From positions 1-64,000 of the forward strand of contig VBFH01000005.1 in assembly GCA_005883575.1 (NCBI GenBank): a DNA stretch of 64,000 nucleotides, written 5' to 3'. Shown piece after piece: positions 7,572-16,080 of the stretch. The stretch is from Chloroflexota bacterium (GTDB lineage Bacteria > Chloroflexota > Dormibacteria > Dormibacterales > Dormibacteraceae). The position numbers were made by a program, and so were the translations under genes. The notes below the pieces were generated by a model that saw nothing but the letters and a program-made list of their open reading frames with translations, was not told where the DNA came from and did not search any database. Position 1 is the first letter of the stretch, and each line of letters opens with the position of its first letter.

Positions 7572-8081
7572 ATGAAGCATAAGGTCGCGACAACCGTGAA
7601 CGGCCGCCGACACGAGCACGAGGTCGAGCCTCGCCTGCTGCTCGTGCATCACCTTCGTGACAACCTGGGGCTGACCGGCACGCACATCGGCTGCGACACG
7701 AGCCAGTGCGGCGCCTGCACCATCCTGGTCGACGGCAAGGCGGTGAAGAGCTGCACCATGTTCGCCGTCCAGGCCGAGGGCAAGAGCCTGACGACGATCG
7801 AGGGCATGGCCAAGGACGGCGAGCTGCACCCGATCCAACAGGCGTTCTGGGACGAGCACGGACTGCAGTGCGGCTACTGCACTCCTGGCTTCATCATGGC
7901 CGCCGCTTACCTGCTGGCGCAGAACCCCAACCCGACCGAAGACGAGATCCGCAAAGGCCTCGAAGGCAACCTCTGCCGGTGCACGGGCTACGTGAACATC
8001 GTCAAGGCGGTGCAGACCGCGGCCAAGACCATGAGCACCGCGCCGGCCAGGAAGACGACGGTCGCCGCGGGAGGGAACTGA
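7572..8081 (+). CDS. coxS: Molybdenum hydroxylase, small [2Fe-2S] subunit
   Basis: Encodes 169 residues. The N-terminal plant-ferredoxin-like cluster uses Cys41, 46, 49 and 61 ([10 protein letters not shown]...SC). The C-terminal four-helix cluster uses Cys100 and 103 (CGYCTPGF) and Cys135 and 137 (CRCTGY). This is the electron-transfer subunit of the CoxSLM heterotrimer, passing electrons from the molybdenum site to FAD. ATG 7572 follows a purine-rich ribosome region (GGAGGGG, then TAGGAG). It is the first gene of coxS-coxL-coxM-(hairpin)-coxD-coxE-coxF; coxL starts 1 nt after its stop. Confidence 0.95.
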   Translation: MKHKVATTVNGRRHEHEVEPRLLLVHHLRDNLGLTGTHIGCDTSQCGACTILVDGKAVKSCTMFAVQAEGKSLTTIEGMAKDGELHPIQQAFWDEHGLQCGYCTPGFIMAAAYLLAQNPNPTEDEIRKGLEGNLCRCTGYVNIVKAVQTAAKTMSTAPARKTTVAAGGN

Positions 8082-8082
8082 C

Positions 8083-10437
8083 ATGGCGGTCAGCCAGCTC
8101 GTAGGCGCGAAGATCCACCGCCGCGAAGATCCCCGCCTGATCACAGGGCACGGCCATTACATCGATGACTTCACGCGCCAGGGCGCGGCATACGTCGCAT
8201 TTGTGCGCAGCCCCCACGCTCACGCGCGCATCAAGAGCATCGACATCACCGACGCAAGCAAGGCGCCAGGCGTGGCCGGCGTCTATACGGCGCGCGACTT
8301 CAAGGGCCAGCTTGCCGGCACGCACCCCGCCGCCCCTGCCTTCGTGGCGGAAAAGAAGTACATACCGGAGCGCTTCCCGATCGCAGAAAAAGAAGTGTGC
8401 TACCAGGGCGAGATCGTGGCCGCCGTGCTGGCCGACACCAAGGGCCAGGCGGCCGACGGCGCCAACCTGATCCAGGTCGACTACGAGGAATTGCCTGCCG
8501 TCATGGACCTCGAGAAGGCGCTCAAGGACGGCGGCCCGAAGGTTCACGACGGCGCGGCAGACAACGTGAGCTGGGACCTCACGTTCACCGGACCTGACGT
8601 CACCGACGCGGCATTCAAGGAGGCCGACGTCGTCGTCAAGCAGCGCATCCTCCAGAATCGCCTGGCGCCCGTTCCGATGGAACCGCGCGGCGTCCTGGCC
8701 GAGTATGAGACCTACGACAAGAAGCTGACGATCTGGATGTCGAGCCAGAGCCCGCACTTCATCCGCCTATTCGTGTCTGGCGCCATGGGATTGAAGGAGA
8801 GCCAGGTGCGCGTTATCTCCCCCGACGTCGGTGGCGGCTTCGGCAGCAAGATCAGTCCATATCCCGAGGACTACCTGGTGCCCGCCCTCTCTCGCCTGGC
8901 GGAGCGACCGGTGAAGTGGATCGAGACGCGCACCGAATCAATCCAGAACGCGACTCATGGTCGCGGCCAGTACTACGACGTCGAGGTCGCGGCCAAGACA
9001 GACGGGACGCTGCTCGGCCTGCGCGTCACACAGTTCCTCGACGTGGGCGCCTACTGCGGCACGTTCAGCGCCTTCCAGGCCTGCGCGTGCCTGATGGCCG
9101 GCGGAGCCTACAAGTGGAAGGGAATCTCGGCGCGGACGATCGGGATCTTGACCAACCGAGTGCCGACGGATCCGTACCGTGGCGCCGGGCGGCCCGAGGC
9201 GACACACCTCGTCGAGCGCATGGTCGACCTCGTCGCCGGTGAGTTGAAGATGGACCCCGTCGAGATCCGGCGCAAGAACTTCATCCAGCCGCAGGACTTT
9301 CCTTTCACCCAGAACTTCGGCCTGGTCGTCGACTCAGGTGATTACGAAAAGGCGCTCGACGTCGCGGTGAAGCTTGCGGGTTACGACGACCTGCGCAAGA
9401 AGCAGGCCGACTTGCGCAAGCAGGGCAAATACCTGGGCATCGGACTGTCGACGTGGATCGAGCTCTGCGGCTTCGGCCCGAGCGCCGCGACCGCTCCAGC
9501 CACCGGCGGCATCGCGCTCGTCGAGTCGGCGCAGGTACGCGTCACCCCGACCGGCTCGGTGATCGTCTACACCGGCACTCATTCACATGGCCAGGGCCAC
9601 GAGACCACGTTCAGCCAGCTCGCGGCCGACCAGCTGGGCGTGCCGTACGAGAGCATCGAGCTTCGCCACGGCGACACCTCTGAAGGGACCGCCTTCGGCT
9701 ACGGGACGTACGGGAGCCGCAGCCTGGCGGTCGGAGGCGTGGCCATAAGCAAGGCTGTCGGCAAGGTCATCGACAAGGGCAAGAAGCTTGCCGCCCACAT
9801 GCTCGAGGCGGCCGAAGAGGACGTCGTCTATGAGCACGGCAGCTTTCACGTCAAGGGCTCGCCGGACAAGGCGAAGGCGTTCGGCGAGGTTGCATTCGCC
9901 AGCTACGGAATGAGCCTGCCCGAAGGCATGGAGCAGGGACTCGAGGCCGTCGCCTACTTCGATCCGCCCAACCTCGTCTGGCCGTTCGGCACCCACATCG
10001 CGGTGGTCGAGGTCGACGCCGAGACCGGGAGCGCGAAGCTCGAGAAGTACATCGCGGTGGACGACTGCGGAAACATCATCAACCCGATGATCGTCGACGG
10101 ACAGATCCACGGCGGGATCGCGCAGGCGATCGGACAGGCGCTCTACGAGGAGGTCGTCTACGACGAGGACACCGGTCAGCTCAAGACCGGGACGATGATC
10201 GACTACATGGTCCCGTCCGCGGGTGAGATCCCGCCCATGAGCCTCGACCACACCGTGACACCGAGCCCGACCAACGACCTCGGTGTGAAGGGCATCGGCG
10301 AGGCGGGCACGATCGCCGCGAGCGCGGCGGTCATCAACGCGATCTGCGACGCGCTCAGCCCGCTGGGTATCAAGCACGTCGATATGCCGGCGACTCCAGA
10401 CAGGCTCTGGCACATGATGAAGGGGACGAGCAAGTGA
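8083..10437 (+). CDS. coxL: Molybdenum hydroxylase, large subunit (form II CoxL-like)
   Basis: Encodes 784 residues, normal for the family. It has the molybdopterin-binding motif DVGGGFGSK and a late GIGEAGTI containing the expected catalytic Glu. The active-site loop at residues 364-370 is PYRGAGR, the form II signature; the form I CO-oxidising enzymes carry a CSFR loop with Cys instead. The S-L-M gene order also fits form II. The family includes poorly characterised CO-dehydrogenase-like hydroxylases, so the true substrate is open. Electrons would flow via CoxS and CoxM, probably to quinone. Accessory genes coxD, coxE, coxF, coxG and mocA are all nearby. Confidence 0.93.
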   Translation: MAVSQLVGAKIHRREDPRLITGHGHYIDDFTRQGAAYVAFVRSPHAHARIKSIDITDASKAPGVAGVYTARDFKGQLAGTHPAAPAFVAEKKYIPERFPIAEKEVCYQGEIVAAVLADTKGQAADGANLIQVDYEELPAVMDLEKALKDGGPKVHDGAADNVSWDLTFTGPDVTDAAFKEADVVVKQRILQNRLAPVPMEPRGVLAEYETYDKKLTIWMSSQSPHFIRLFVSGAMGLKESQVRVISPDVGGGFGSKISPYPEDYLVPALSRLAERPVKWIETRTESIQNATHGRGQYYDVEVAAKTDGTLLGLRVTQFLDVGAYCGTFSAFQACACLMAGGAYKWKGISARTIGILTNRVPTDPYRGAGRPEATHLVERMVDLVAGELKMDPVEIRRKNFIQPQDFPFTQNFGLVVDSGDYEKALDVAVKLAGYDDLRKKQADLRKQGKYLGIGLSTWIELCGFGPSAATAPATGGIALVESAQVRVTPTGSVIVYTGTHSHGQGHETTFSQLAADQLGVPYESIELRHGDTSEGTAFGYGTYGSRSLAVGGVAISKAVGKVIDKGKKLAAHMLEAAEEDVVYEHGSFHVKGSPDKAKAFGEVAFASYGMSLPEGMEQGLEAVAYFDPPNLVWPFGTHIAVVEVDAETGSAKLEKYIAVDDCGNIINPMIVDGQIHGGIAQAIGQALYEEVVYDEDTGQLKTGTMIDYMVPSAGEIPPMSLDHTVTPSPTNDLGVKGIGEAGTIAASAAVINAICDALSPLGIKHVDMPATPDRLWHMMKGTSK

Positions 10438-11249
10438 TTCCAGCCGCTTTCGAGTACGCACGCGCCTCGTCCGTGGAGGAGGCATCCAATCTGCTCAGCA
10501 AGTTCGGCGAGGACGCCAAGGTGCTGGCGGGCGGTCACAGCCTGATCCCGCTCATGCGACTGCGCCTGGCGCAGCCTTCGGCGCTCGTCGACATCAACGG
10601 CCTCAAGGACCTCGATCACATCAAAGAGGACGGACGCAAGCTTCGCGTCGGCGCTCTGACGCGCCACGTGACGATTCAGAACTCGTCGACGGTGAAGGAG
10701 AAGCTGCCGCTGCTTGCGGAGATCGCGGGCGAGGTCGGTGACAACCAGGTCCGCAACATGGGCACCATGGGCGGCGTCATCGCGCACGCCGACGCAGCCG
10801 GCGACTATCCGACGCTGGCTTTGATGCTCGACGCGGACATCGTCACGAACCAGCGCACGATTCCGGCGAACGAGTTCTTCAAAGACCTTTTCACCACCGC
10901 TCTGGCGCCGGACGAGATCGTGACCGAAGTCGTCTTCCCGGTCGCGACTGGCGCGCACAAGTACGTCAAATTTCGCCGCCGCCTTTTCGACTGGGCAATC
11001 GTCGGTGTAGCGGCTCAGAAGATGAATGGGGGATGGCGCATCGGCCTGACCAACGTGGGTCCCACTCCGGTAAGGGCGACCGCGGTGGAGGAGGCGCTGC
11101 ACAAGGGGGCCCAGCCCGAGGAGGCGGCGCAGCATGCTTCGGATGAGCTCGACCCGGCGGGTGACCTGCGCGCCAGCCCCGAGTACAAGAAGCACCTCGC
11201 CCGCGTGCTGACGAAGCGAGCGATAAACCAGGCCGAAGGGCGTCAGTAA
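10434..11249 (+). CDS. coxM: Molybdenum hydroxylase, FAD-binding medium subunit
   Basis: Encodes 271 residues. FAD-binding motifs are AGGHSL (32-37) and GTMGG (110-114, within QVRNMGTMGGVIAHAD). The C-terminal CODH-FAD domain follows (VKFRRRLFDWAIVGVAA, RIGLTNVGPTPVRATAVEEAL). It completes the CoxSLM heterotrimer and hands electrons to the respiratory chain. The GTG start overlaps the coxL TGA by 4 nt. The SLM trio ends here, followed by a strong hairpin before coxD. Confidence 0.93.
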   Translation: MIPAAFEYARASSVEEASNLLSKFGEDAKVLAGGHSLIPLMRLRLAQPSALVDINGLKDLDHIKEDGRKLRVGALTRHVTIQNSSTVKEKLPLLAEIAGEVGDNQVRNMGTMGGVIAHADAAGDYPTLALMLDADIVTNQRTIPANEFFKDLFTTALAPDEIVTEVVFPVATGAHKYVKFRRRLFDWAIVGVAAQKMNGGWRIGLTNVGPTPVRATAVEEALHKGAQPEEAAQHASDELDPAGDLRASPEYKKHLARVLTKRAINQAEGRQ

Positions 11250-11255
11250 GCACTG

Positions 11256-11283
11256 GGTGACCGGACCACTCGGTCCGGTCACC
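11256..11283 (+). terminator. Strong hairpin between coxM and coxD
   Basis: GGTGACCGGACC (11256-11267) and GGTCCGGTCACC (11272-11283) form a perfect 12-bp stem with an ACTC tetraloop. No T-run follows, so it may be a partial terminator or an mRNA-stabilising stem that sets coxSLM above coxDEF, rather than a full stop. coxD begins 18 nt downstream. Confidence 0.5.
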
Positions 11284-11300
11284 TCGTACGCTTTGTCACC

Positions 11301-12188
11301 GTGAGCGCCCCGTCGACGATCGAAGACGTCGAGGGCCGCCTGCGTGAGCGGCGCTACATCGGCGACCGCTCGCTTGCGACCTCGATCTTTCTCGCCCTCA
11401 AGCTCCAGAAGCCGCTGTTCATCGAGGGTGAAGCCGGCGTGGGCAAGACCGAGGCGGCCAAGGTCATGGCCGAGGTCCTGGAAGCGCGGCTGATCCGGCT
11501 CCAGTGCTACGAGGGCATCGATCTCGCGCACGCTGTCTACGAGTGGAACTACCCTCGCCAGCTGCTGCACATCCGGCTGATGGGTGAGGGGCAAGATCGT
11601 CGCCTCGCCGAGCGAGAGATCTTCAGCTCCGAGTTCTTGCTTCGCCGTCCGCTCCTGGACGCGATCGACAACGACGACGCGACGCCGCCTGTGCTGTTGA
11701 TCGACGAGATCGACCGCTCCGACGAGGAGTTTGAAGCCTTCCTGCTCGAGCTCCTGTCCGACTTTCAGGTTTCGATCCCGGAGATCGGCACCATCAAAGC
11801 GCGGCAGGTGCCTTTTGTGGTCATCACCTCGAACCGCACCCGCGAGGTGCACGACGCGCTTAAGCGGCGCTGCCTTTACCACTGGATCGACTATCCGAAC
11901 CTCGACAAGGAGGTCGAGATCGTGCGCGCCCGCGCGCCCGAGGCGGCCGACGGCCTCGCGCGCGAGGTGGCCGCACTCGTGCAGGGATTGCGCGGCATGG
12001 ACCTCTATAAGGTGCCCGGCGTGGCCGAGACCCTGGACTGGGCGCGCTCGCTGGCGGCGCTGGGCGCGACCAGGATCGACGCCAACCTCGTCAGCGCGAC
12101 CATGGGCGCGGCCCTGAAGTACCAGGAAGACCTGGAGAGGGTGCGCGAGCAGGTGCCTGCGCTCGTGGAAAAGGCGCAGCGTGCCTGA
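11301..12188 (+). CDS. coxD: CoxD, MoxR-type AAA+ ATPase
   Basis: Encodes 295 residues. Walker A is GEAGVGKT (43-50), Walker B is VLLIDEIDR (about 133-141), and the sensor-1 region is VVITSNRTRE. The AAA+ lid follows, ending in a long helix. CoxD of carboxidotrophs is a membrane-associated chaperone needed to mature the bimetallic active site of CoxL, working with CoxE and CoxF. GTG start; the 3' end overlaps coxE by 8 nt, so the pair is probably translated together. In a form II locus, which lacks the Cys-Cu site, it may instead act in cofactor sulfuration or insertion. Confidence 0.9.
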   Translation: MSAPSTIEDVEGRLRERRYIGDRSLATSIFLALKLQKPLFIEGEAGVGKTEAAKVMAEVLEARLIRLQCYEGIDLAHAVYEWNYPRQLLHIRLMGEGQDRRLAEREIFSSEFLLRRPLLDAIDNDDATPPVLLIDEIDRSDEEFEAFLLELLSDFQVSIPEIGTIKARQVPFVVITSNRTREVHDALKRRCLYHWIDYPNLDKEVEIVRARAPEAADGLAREVAALVQGLRGMDLYKVPGVAETLDWARSLAALGATRIDANLVSATMGAALKYQEDLERVREQVPALVEKAQRA

Positions 12189-13344
12189 GACGTCACCGGA
12201 TCTTCTGCCGCGGCTGGGGGCTTTCGCCCGCCTGCTCCACGACGCCGGCCTGGAAGCCGGACCGCGACGCTTGACCGACGCCACGCGCGCGCTTGCATTC
12301 ATCGACCTGAAGCGGCAAGACGATTTTCGGAGCGCGCTGCGTTCGGTGTTCGTGAGCCGCAAGGAGGACATCCCGGTGTTCGAGGCGGCCTTCGACATCT
12401 TCTGGGCGCCAATCGACCCGCGCGCTTCTGCCGGCGTCATCCCCGGCCGCAGCCGCGCGCTGCCACTGTCGCCCGAGCGCGCCAGGGTGTGGGCGAACGC
12501 GCTCGGCCTCAACGCCTCGCAGATGAACCGGGAGCAGAACCCGACGGAGTTCCCTGCGAGCTCCAGCGGTTACAGCGCCGAGGAGCTGCTGCGGCACAAG
12601 GACTTCGAGGAGATGACTTGGGCCGAGACCGAGCAGGTCCGGCGCCTGCTCGAGCAGGCGCCCTGGCGCGTCGCCGAGCGTCGCACGCGTAGGCTGCGGC
12701 CGTCGCGGGCGGGCCGGATCGACCTGCGCCGCTCGGCGCGGCACGCGATCCGTTCCAGCGGGGAGCTGATGACGCTCTTCCGGCGCAAGCCGCGCGTGCG
12801 CCGGCGGCCGCTGGTGCTGATCTGCGACGTGAGTGGCTCGATGGAGCGCTACTCGCGGTTGTTGATGATCTTCGCGCACGCGGTCGCACGCCGCGAGGAC
12901 CTCGAAGCATTCGTCTTCTCGACCCGCCTGACGCGGATCACGCGCCTGCTCCGGCACCGCGACCTCGACCGCGCGCTCGACTCGGTGAGCAAGGGCGTCC
13001 ACGATTTCAGCGGAGGGACGCGCATCGGCGACGCGCTGGGCGATTTCAATCGGCGGTGGGCTAGGCGTGTCCTCGGCCACGGCGCGGTCGTGATCATCAT
13101 CAGCGATGGGTGGGACAGGGGCGACCCGGGGCATCTGAACGCGGAGCTCATCCACCTTCGCCGCTCCGCCCACCGCCTGATCTGGCTCAACCCGCTGCTG
13201 GGTTCGGAAGGCTACGAGCCGCTGACGCGTGGCATGGCCGCGGCCTTGCCGCACTGCGACGATTTCCTCGCCGCGCACAACGTGGCCGCGCTCGAAGATC
13301 TCGGCAAGCTGCTTGCCGGCCTCGACAGTCGGAGCGCCAGATGA
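12181..13344 (+). CDS. coxE: CoxE, von Willebrand factor A domain protein
   Basis: Encodes 387 residues. The N-terminal half is helical (VWA-CoxE family). A basic stretch (ERRTRRLRPSRAG) precedes the VWA domain, whose metal-ion-dependent adhesion site is DVSGSM at 216-221, with a downstream GGTR and IISDGWDRGD. MoxR ATPase plus VWA pairs act together as chaperones; here the partner is CoxD, which overlaps by 8 nt. The stop overlaps the coxF start in an ATGA. Role: maturation of the CoxSLM enzyme. Confidence 0.9.
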   Translation: MPETSPDLLPRLGAFARLLHDAGLEAGPRRLTDATRALAFIDLKRQDDFRSALRSVFVSRKEDIPVFEAAFDIFWAPIDPRASAGVIPGRSRALPLSPERARVWANALGLNASQMNREQNPTEFPASSSGYSAEELLRHKDFEEMTWAETEQVRRLLEQAPWRVAERRTRRLRPSRAGRIDLRRSARHAIRSSGELMTLFRRKPRVRRRPLVLICDVSGSMERYSRLLMIFAHAVARREDLEAFVFSTRLTRITRLLRHRDLDRALDSVSKGVHDFSGGTRIGDALGDFNRRWARRVLGHGAVVIIISDGWDRGDPGHLNAELIHLRRSAHRLIWLNPLLGSEGYEPLTRGMAAALPHCDDFLAAHNVAALEDLGKLLAGLDSRSAR

Positions 13345-14306
13345 GAGAGGTCCTCAACGAGCTCAAAGAGTGGACGCGCGAGGGCGAGGAGATCGCCATC
13401 GCAACAGTGATCGAAACCTGGGGCTCGAGCCCCAGGCCGCTCGGTTCGAAGATGCTCGTGACGCGGTCGGGCAAGATGGCCGGCTCGGTCTCCAACGGTT
13501 GCATCGAGGGCGCCGTGTACGAGGAAGCCCAGAAGGTTCTGAAGTCCGGGACCCCGAAGATCGCCGCCTTTGGCGTCGCCGACGACGTCGCGTTCGAGGT
13601 CGGTCTTGCGTGCGGCGGCCACATCGAGGTCTTCATCCAGCCGCTCGGGCCGGTTCACCGCCGGCTCATCAGCATGCTCGACCGCGATGAAGCCGCGACC
13701 CTTCGTACGAACCTGGATGACGGTGAGGCGGAGCTGGTCAAGGGCACGCCGCCCGGGTCGGAGCTGGCGAAGAGGGAGGGCGAGGTTTTCGTCGAGCCGT
13801 TCCGCCGCCCCGCGCACCTCGTGATCATCGGCGCGATCCACATCGCGATCCCGCTCCACCGGCTCGCGAAGCTGATGGGCTACCGCGTGACCGTGGTGGA
13901 TGCGCGCGCGAAGTTTGCGACCAGGGAACGATTCCCCGATGCCGACGACCTGATCGTCGCGTGGCCGGACGAGGCGATGACCAAGCTGACGGTCGACGGT
14001 TCGACCTATGTTGTCATTCTCACCCACGATCCGAAGTTCGACCTACCGGCGCTGCGCTCGGTGCTCAAGCAAGACGCCGGCTACATCGGCGCCATCGGCA
14101 GCCGGAAAACCAATCAGAACCGCTTCGACGGGCTGCGTAAGGAAGGCTTCACCGAAGAGCAGCTGGCTCGCGTTCATGGACCGATTGGTCTGGACCTCGG
14201 CAGCCGCGGCGCCGAGGAGACCGCGCTCGGCATCCTGGCCGAGATCACCGCGGTCCGATTTGGCGGCTCGGGCGCCGCGATGAAGGAAGTTCGCGCCACC
14301 TCTTAG
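13341..14306 (+). CDS. coxF: CoxF/XdhC-family maturation factor
   Basis: Encodes 321 residues from ATG 13341, overlapping coxE by 4 nt. The XdhC-CoxI domain is seen as EIAIATVIETWGSSPRPLGSKML, then VSNGCIEGAVYEEA and FGVADDVAFEVGLACGGHIEVFIQPL. The C-terminal Rossmann domain includes HDPKFDLPALRSVL and GYIGAIGSRKT. XdhC proteins bind molybdenum cofactor, promote its sulfuration and insert it into the apoenzyme. The Rossmann entry reads VIIGAIHIAIPLHRLAKLMGY, where relatives usually have GAGHVG, so two glycines are missing. Its TAG overlaps the convergent CGNR gene's TAA (14303-14306). Confidence 0.87.
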   Translation: MREVLNELKEWTREGEEIAIATVIETWGSSPRPLGSKMLVTRSGKMAGSVSNGCIEGAVYEEAQKVLKSGTPKIAAFGVADDVAFEVGLACGGHIEVFIQPLGPVHRRLISMLDRDEAATLRTNLDDGEAELVKGTPPGSELAKREGEVFVEPFRRPAHLVIIGAIHIAIPLHRLAKLMGYRVTVVDARAKFATRERFPDADDLIVAWPDEAMTKLTVDGSTYVVILTHDPKFDLPALRSVLKQDAGYIGAIGSRKTNQNRFDGLRKEGFTEEQLARVHGPIGLDLGSRGAEETALGILAEITAVRFGGSGAAMKEVRATS

Positions 14307-14863
14307 CTATCGCGCTTGTGGGTCTCCCTGAAGCGCCGGGCCTTCTCCCGATTGCCGCAGGACGCCATCTTGCACCAGCGGCTCGACTGGTTCTTGGAGC
14401 GGTCGTAGAAGGCCCAGCGGCAGGGGTCTGAGTCGCAGAGCTTGAGCCTCTCCCAGTCCTCGGCCTGCACGGCCGAGTAGAGCGTCGCCACCAGGCGGCC
14501 GATCGCGCCGACCGCTCCGGCGGCCTCCGGCTCGAGGCGAGCCTTGCCGCCGGATCCGAAGCGCATCCGCAGCCGGCTGGCGATGGCGGCCTCGTTCAGG
14601 GTCGCCAGGTCGACAGGGTAGATCCGCTGGCCCGAGTTGCCAGCGATCAGGCCACGCATCGCCTCCCGCACCGCCAGGGCGTGCTTGAGGTCGGACTCGT
14701 CCACCGGCTGACCCGCGTCCATCAGCCTTCTTGCAACGAGCCAGTCCTTGAGGGTGTTTGGATCCCTGAGCTCTTCGACGCCAGGCATCAGGTCGACCGT
14801 GTTGACGAAGGCCTGGATCAAGCCGAGCTCACCGGTCGCGGCTTCACGTTCAGACATCGGCAC
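14303..14863 (-). CDS. CGNR zinc-finger / ABATE-domain regulator
   Basis: Encodes 186 residues. An ABATE-like helical N-terminal domain (AFVNTVDLMPGVEELRDP, LKHALAVREAMRGLI, AAIASRLRMRF) precedes the zf-CGNR finger near residues 142-171: CDSDPC...WCKMASCGNREKARRF. Such proteins are probable DNA-binding stress regulators; direct functional work is scarce. ATG 14863 and ATG 14857 are both possible starts. It is divergent from the 76-aa gene at 14948, whose TATAAT promoter lies in the 84-bp gap, so it may control that gene or its own synthesis. Confidence 0.85.
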   Translation of the reverse strand: MPMSEREAATGELGLIQAFVNTVDLMPGVEELRDPNTLKDWLVARRLMDAGQPVDESDLKHALAVREAMRGLIAGNSGQRIYPVDLATLNEAAIASRLRMRFGSGGKARLEPEAAGAVGAIGRLVATLYSAVQAEDWERLKLCDSDPCRWAFYDRSKNQSSRWCKMASCGNREKARRFRETHKRDS

Positions 14864-14900
14864 TCAGTTTACCCATAACCACAGAAAGGGCAACATGGGT

Positions 14901-14906
14901 TATAAT
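14901..14906 (+). promoter_or_regulatory. Perfect TATAAT -10 box upstream of the 76-aa gene
   Basis: TATAAT lies 41 nt before ATG 14948 in an AT-rich patch unusual for this window. A convincing -35 is not evident (ATAACC at 14876 would give a 19-nt spacer). A short dyad, ACCCAT (14872-14877) and ATGGGT (14895-14900), brackets the -35 region and touches the -10, a plausible operator for the divergent CGNR protein. Confidence 0.5.
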
Positions 14907-14947
14907 AACTGGCGTAGGGAATTAGACGGTTATAGGAGGTGGACGCA

Positions 14948-15178
14948 ATGAACCCATATGTGAACGAAGACGTGATGTGGCAGCGGCTCAAGGACATGCA
15001 GATGGAGGCCGAGAACCGGCGCAGATTGGGACGCCGGAGCGCCCCTAGCATGCTGGGCTGGATCAAGTTCCTCGGCGCGCGAGCGTGGCTGCTGGCCGGA
15101 TTGGCGACCCTAAGGCCGCCGCGCCACAAGTGGACGGACGGGGCCCACGATGGTGACGCCAGGTCCCACGTGGCCTAA
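14948..15178 (+). CDS. Small protein of unknown function (76 aa)
   Basis: Encodes 76 residues from ATG 14948, preceded by a consensus ribosome site AGGAGGT (14934-14940) at 7 nt spacing. The N-terminal half is charged and helical (VMWQRLKDMQMEAENRRRLGRR). A mildly hydrophobic stretch (MLGWIKFLGARAWLLAGLATL) follows, then a polar tail. It may be a peripheral or single-pass membrane protein. Its own TATAAT, strong ribosome site and exact CTAA tail-to-tail overlap with nfo (15175-15178) argue that it is a real gene. No family is recognised. Confidence 0.7.
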   Translation: MNPYVNEDVMWQRLKDMQMEAENRRRLGRRSAPSMLGWIKFLGARAWLLAGLATLRPPRHKWTDGAHDGDARSHVA

Positions 15179-16020
15179 GCCGCAAGCTTCTTCAGGATCG
15201 CGACCTGCTCGGCGTCGGGCCCGCCACCCGCGCCCGGCACCTCGAGGATGAAGGGCAGCTTCGCGAGCCTCGGCTCATGCAGCAGGGCGCGAAACCCCTC
15301 CTCGCCGATCTGACCGGTTCCGATGTTGGCGTGGCGGTCGCGATTGGACGCGAGGCCGGTAACGGAGTCGTTGCAGTGGATGACCTCGACCTTCTTCAAG
15401 CCCACGACGCGCTCTAGCTCGTCGACCGTCTTTTTGACCTCGGCGGGATTGCGCTCGTCGTAGCCCGACGCAAACGCGTGGCACGTGTCGAAGCACACCG
15501 ACACCCGCGGGTCGTTCTGGAGCGCGCTGAGCATCTGTGCGATCTCCTCGAACCGCGCACCGACGCAGCCACCCAGGCCCGCGTTGTTTTCGATCAGGAG
15601 GCGCGCGCGTTTGGGGTCAGCCCGCTCGAGCACATGGCGCAGGTGCTCGGTGATCGAAGGTAGGCGCGCCTCAAATCCGGCGCCCTTGTGCGAACCGGTG
15701 TGGAAGATGACGCCGTCGACGCCCAAATCGTCGGCGGCTTTGAGATAGCCCGCGAGCGTGCTCTCGGAGCGCTGGCGAAGCGTCGGGTCGTCGCCCGCGA
15801 GGTTGATCAGGTAGACGGCGTGGAAATAGAACGGTGGGTGGCCGTGCTTGGCGGCGGCCTCTTTGAAGGTGGCGATTCGATTCTCGTCGAGCTTGGGCGA
15901 TCCCCAAAAGCCCGGGGGCGTAGGGTGAACCTGGATGGCATCAGCTCCCATTGCCCTGGCGCGCTCGTACGCCAGGTGGAGTCCTCCGGAGGAGTCGACG
16001 TGAGCACCAAGAATGGGCAT
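15175..16020 (-). CDS. nfo: Endonuclease IV (AP endonuclease, family 2)
   Basis: Encodes 281 residues, full length. TIM-barrel metal-site motifs are present: LGAHVDSSGGL at the start, FHAVYLINLAG, VIFHTGSHKGAG, LIENNAGLGG, CFDTCHAFASGYD, and IHCNDSVTGLASNRDRHANIG, with the late LEVPG. The enzyme is a zinc-dependent 5'-AP endonuclease in base-excision repair. It is an obvious functional companion for the AlkA-like glycosylase at 2.5 kb, although not linked to it. ATG at 16020. It shares a 4-nt stop overlap with the 76-aa gene. Confidence 0.93.
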   Translation of the reverse strand: MPILGAHVDSSGGLHLAYERARAMGADAIQVHPTPPGFWGSPKLDENRIATFKEAAAKHGHPPFYFHAVYLINLAGDDPTLRQRSESTLAGYLKAADDLGVDGVIFHTGSHKGAGFEARLPSITEHLRHVLERADPKRARLLIENNAGLGGCVGARFEEIAQMLSALQNDPRVSVCFDTCHAFASGYDERNPAEVKKTVDELERVVGLKKVEVIHCNDSVTGLASNRDRHANIGTGQIGEEGFRALLHEPRLAKLPFILEVPGAGGGPDAEQVAILKKLAA

Positions 16021-16080
16021 TCAGGAGAGAGTAAGCCGGGTCCCATCTGGCATGCTGAGCCGGCTTTGTCAGTCTTCGTC

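Noticed and set aside
8083-10437. Calling the enzyme a proven CO dehydrogenase
   Set aside because: The active-site loop is form II (PYRGAGR), so CO oxidation cannot be claimed from sequence.
10203-12512. 769-codon open frame on the reverse strand
   Set aside because: Antisense to coxL-coxM-coxD, which carry clear family motifs; the reverse frame has no domain and biased composition typical of GC-rich shadow frames.
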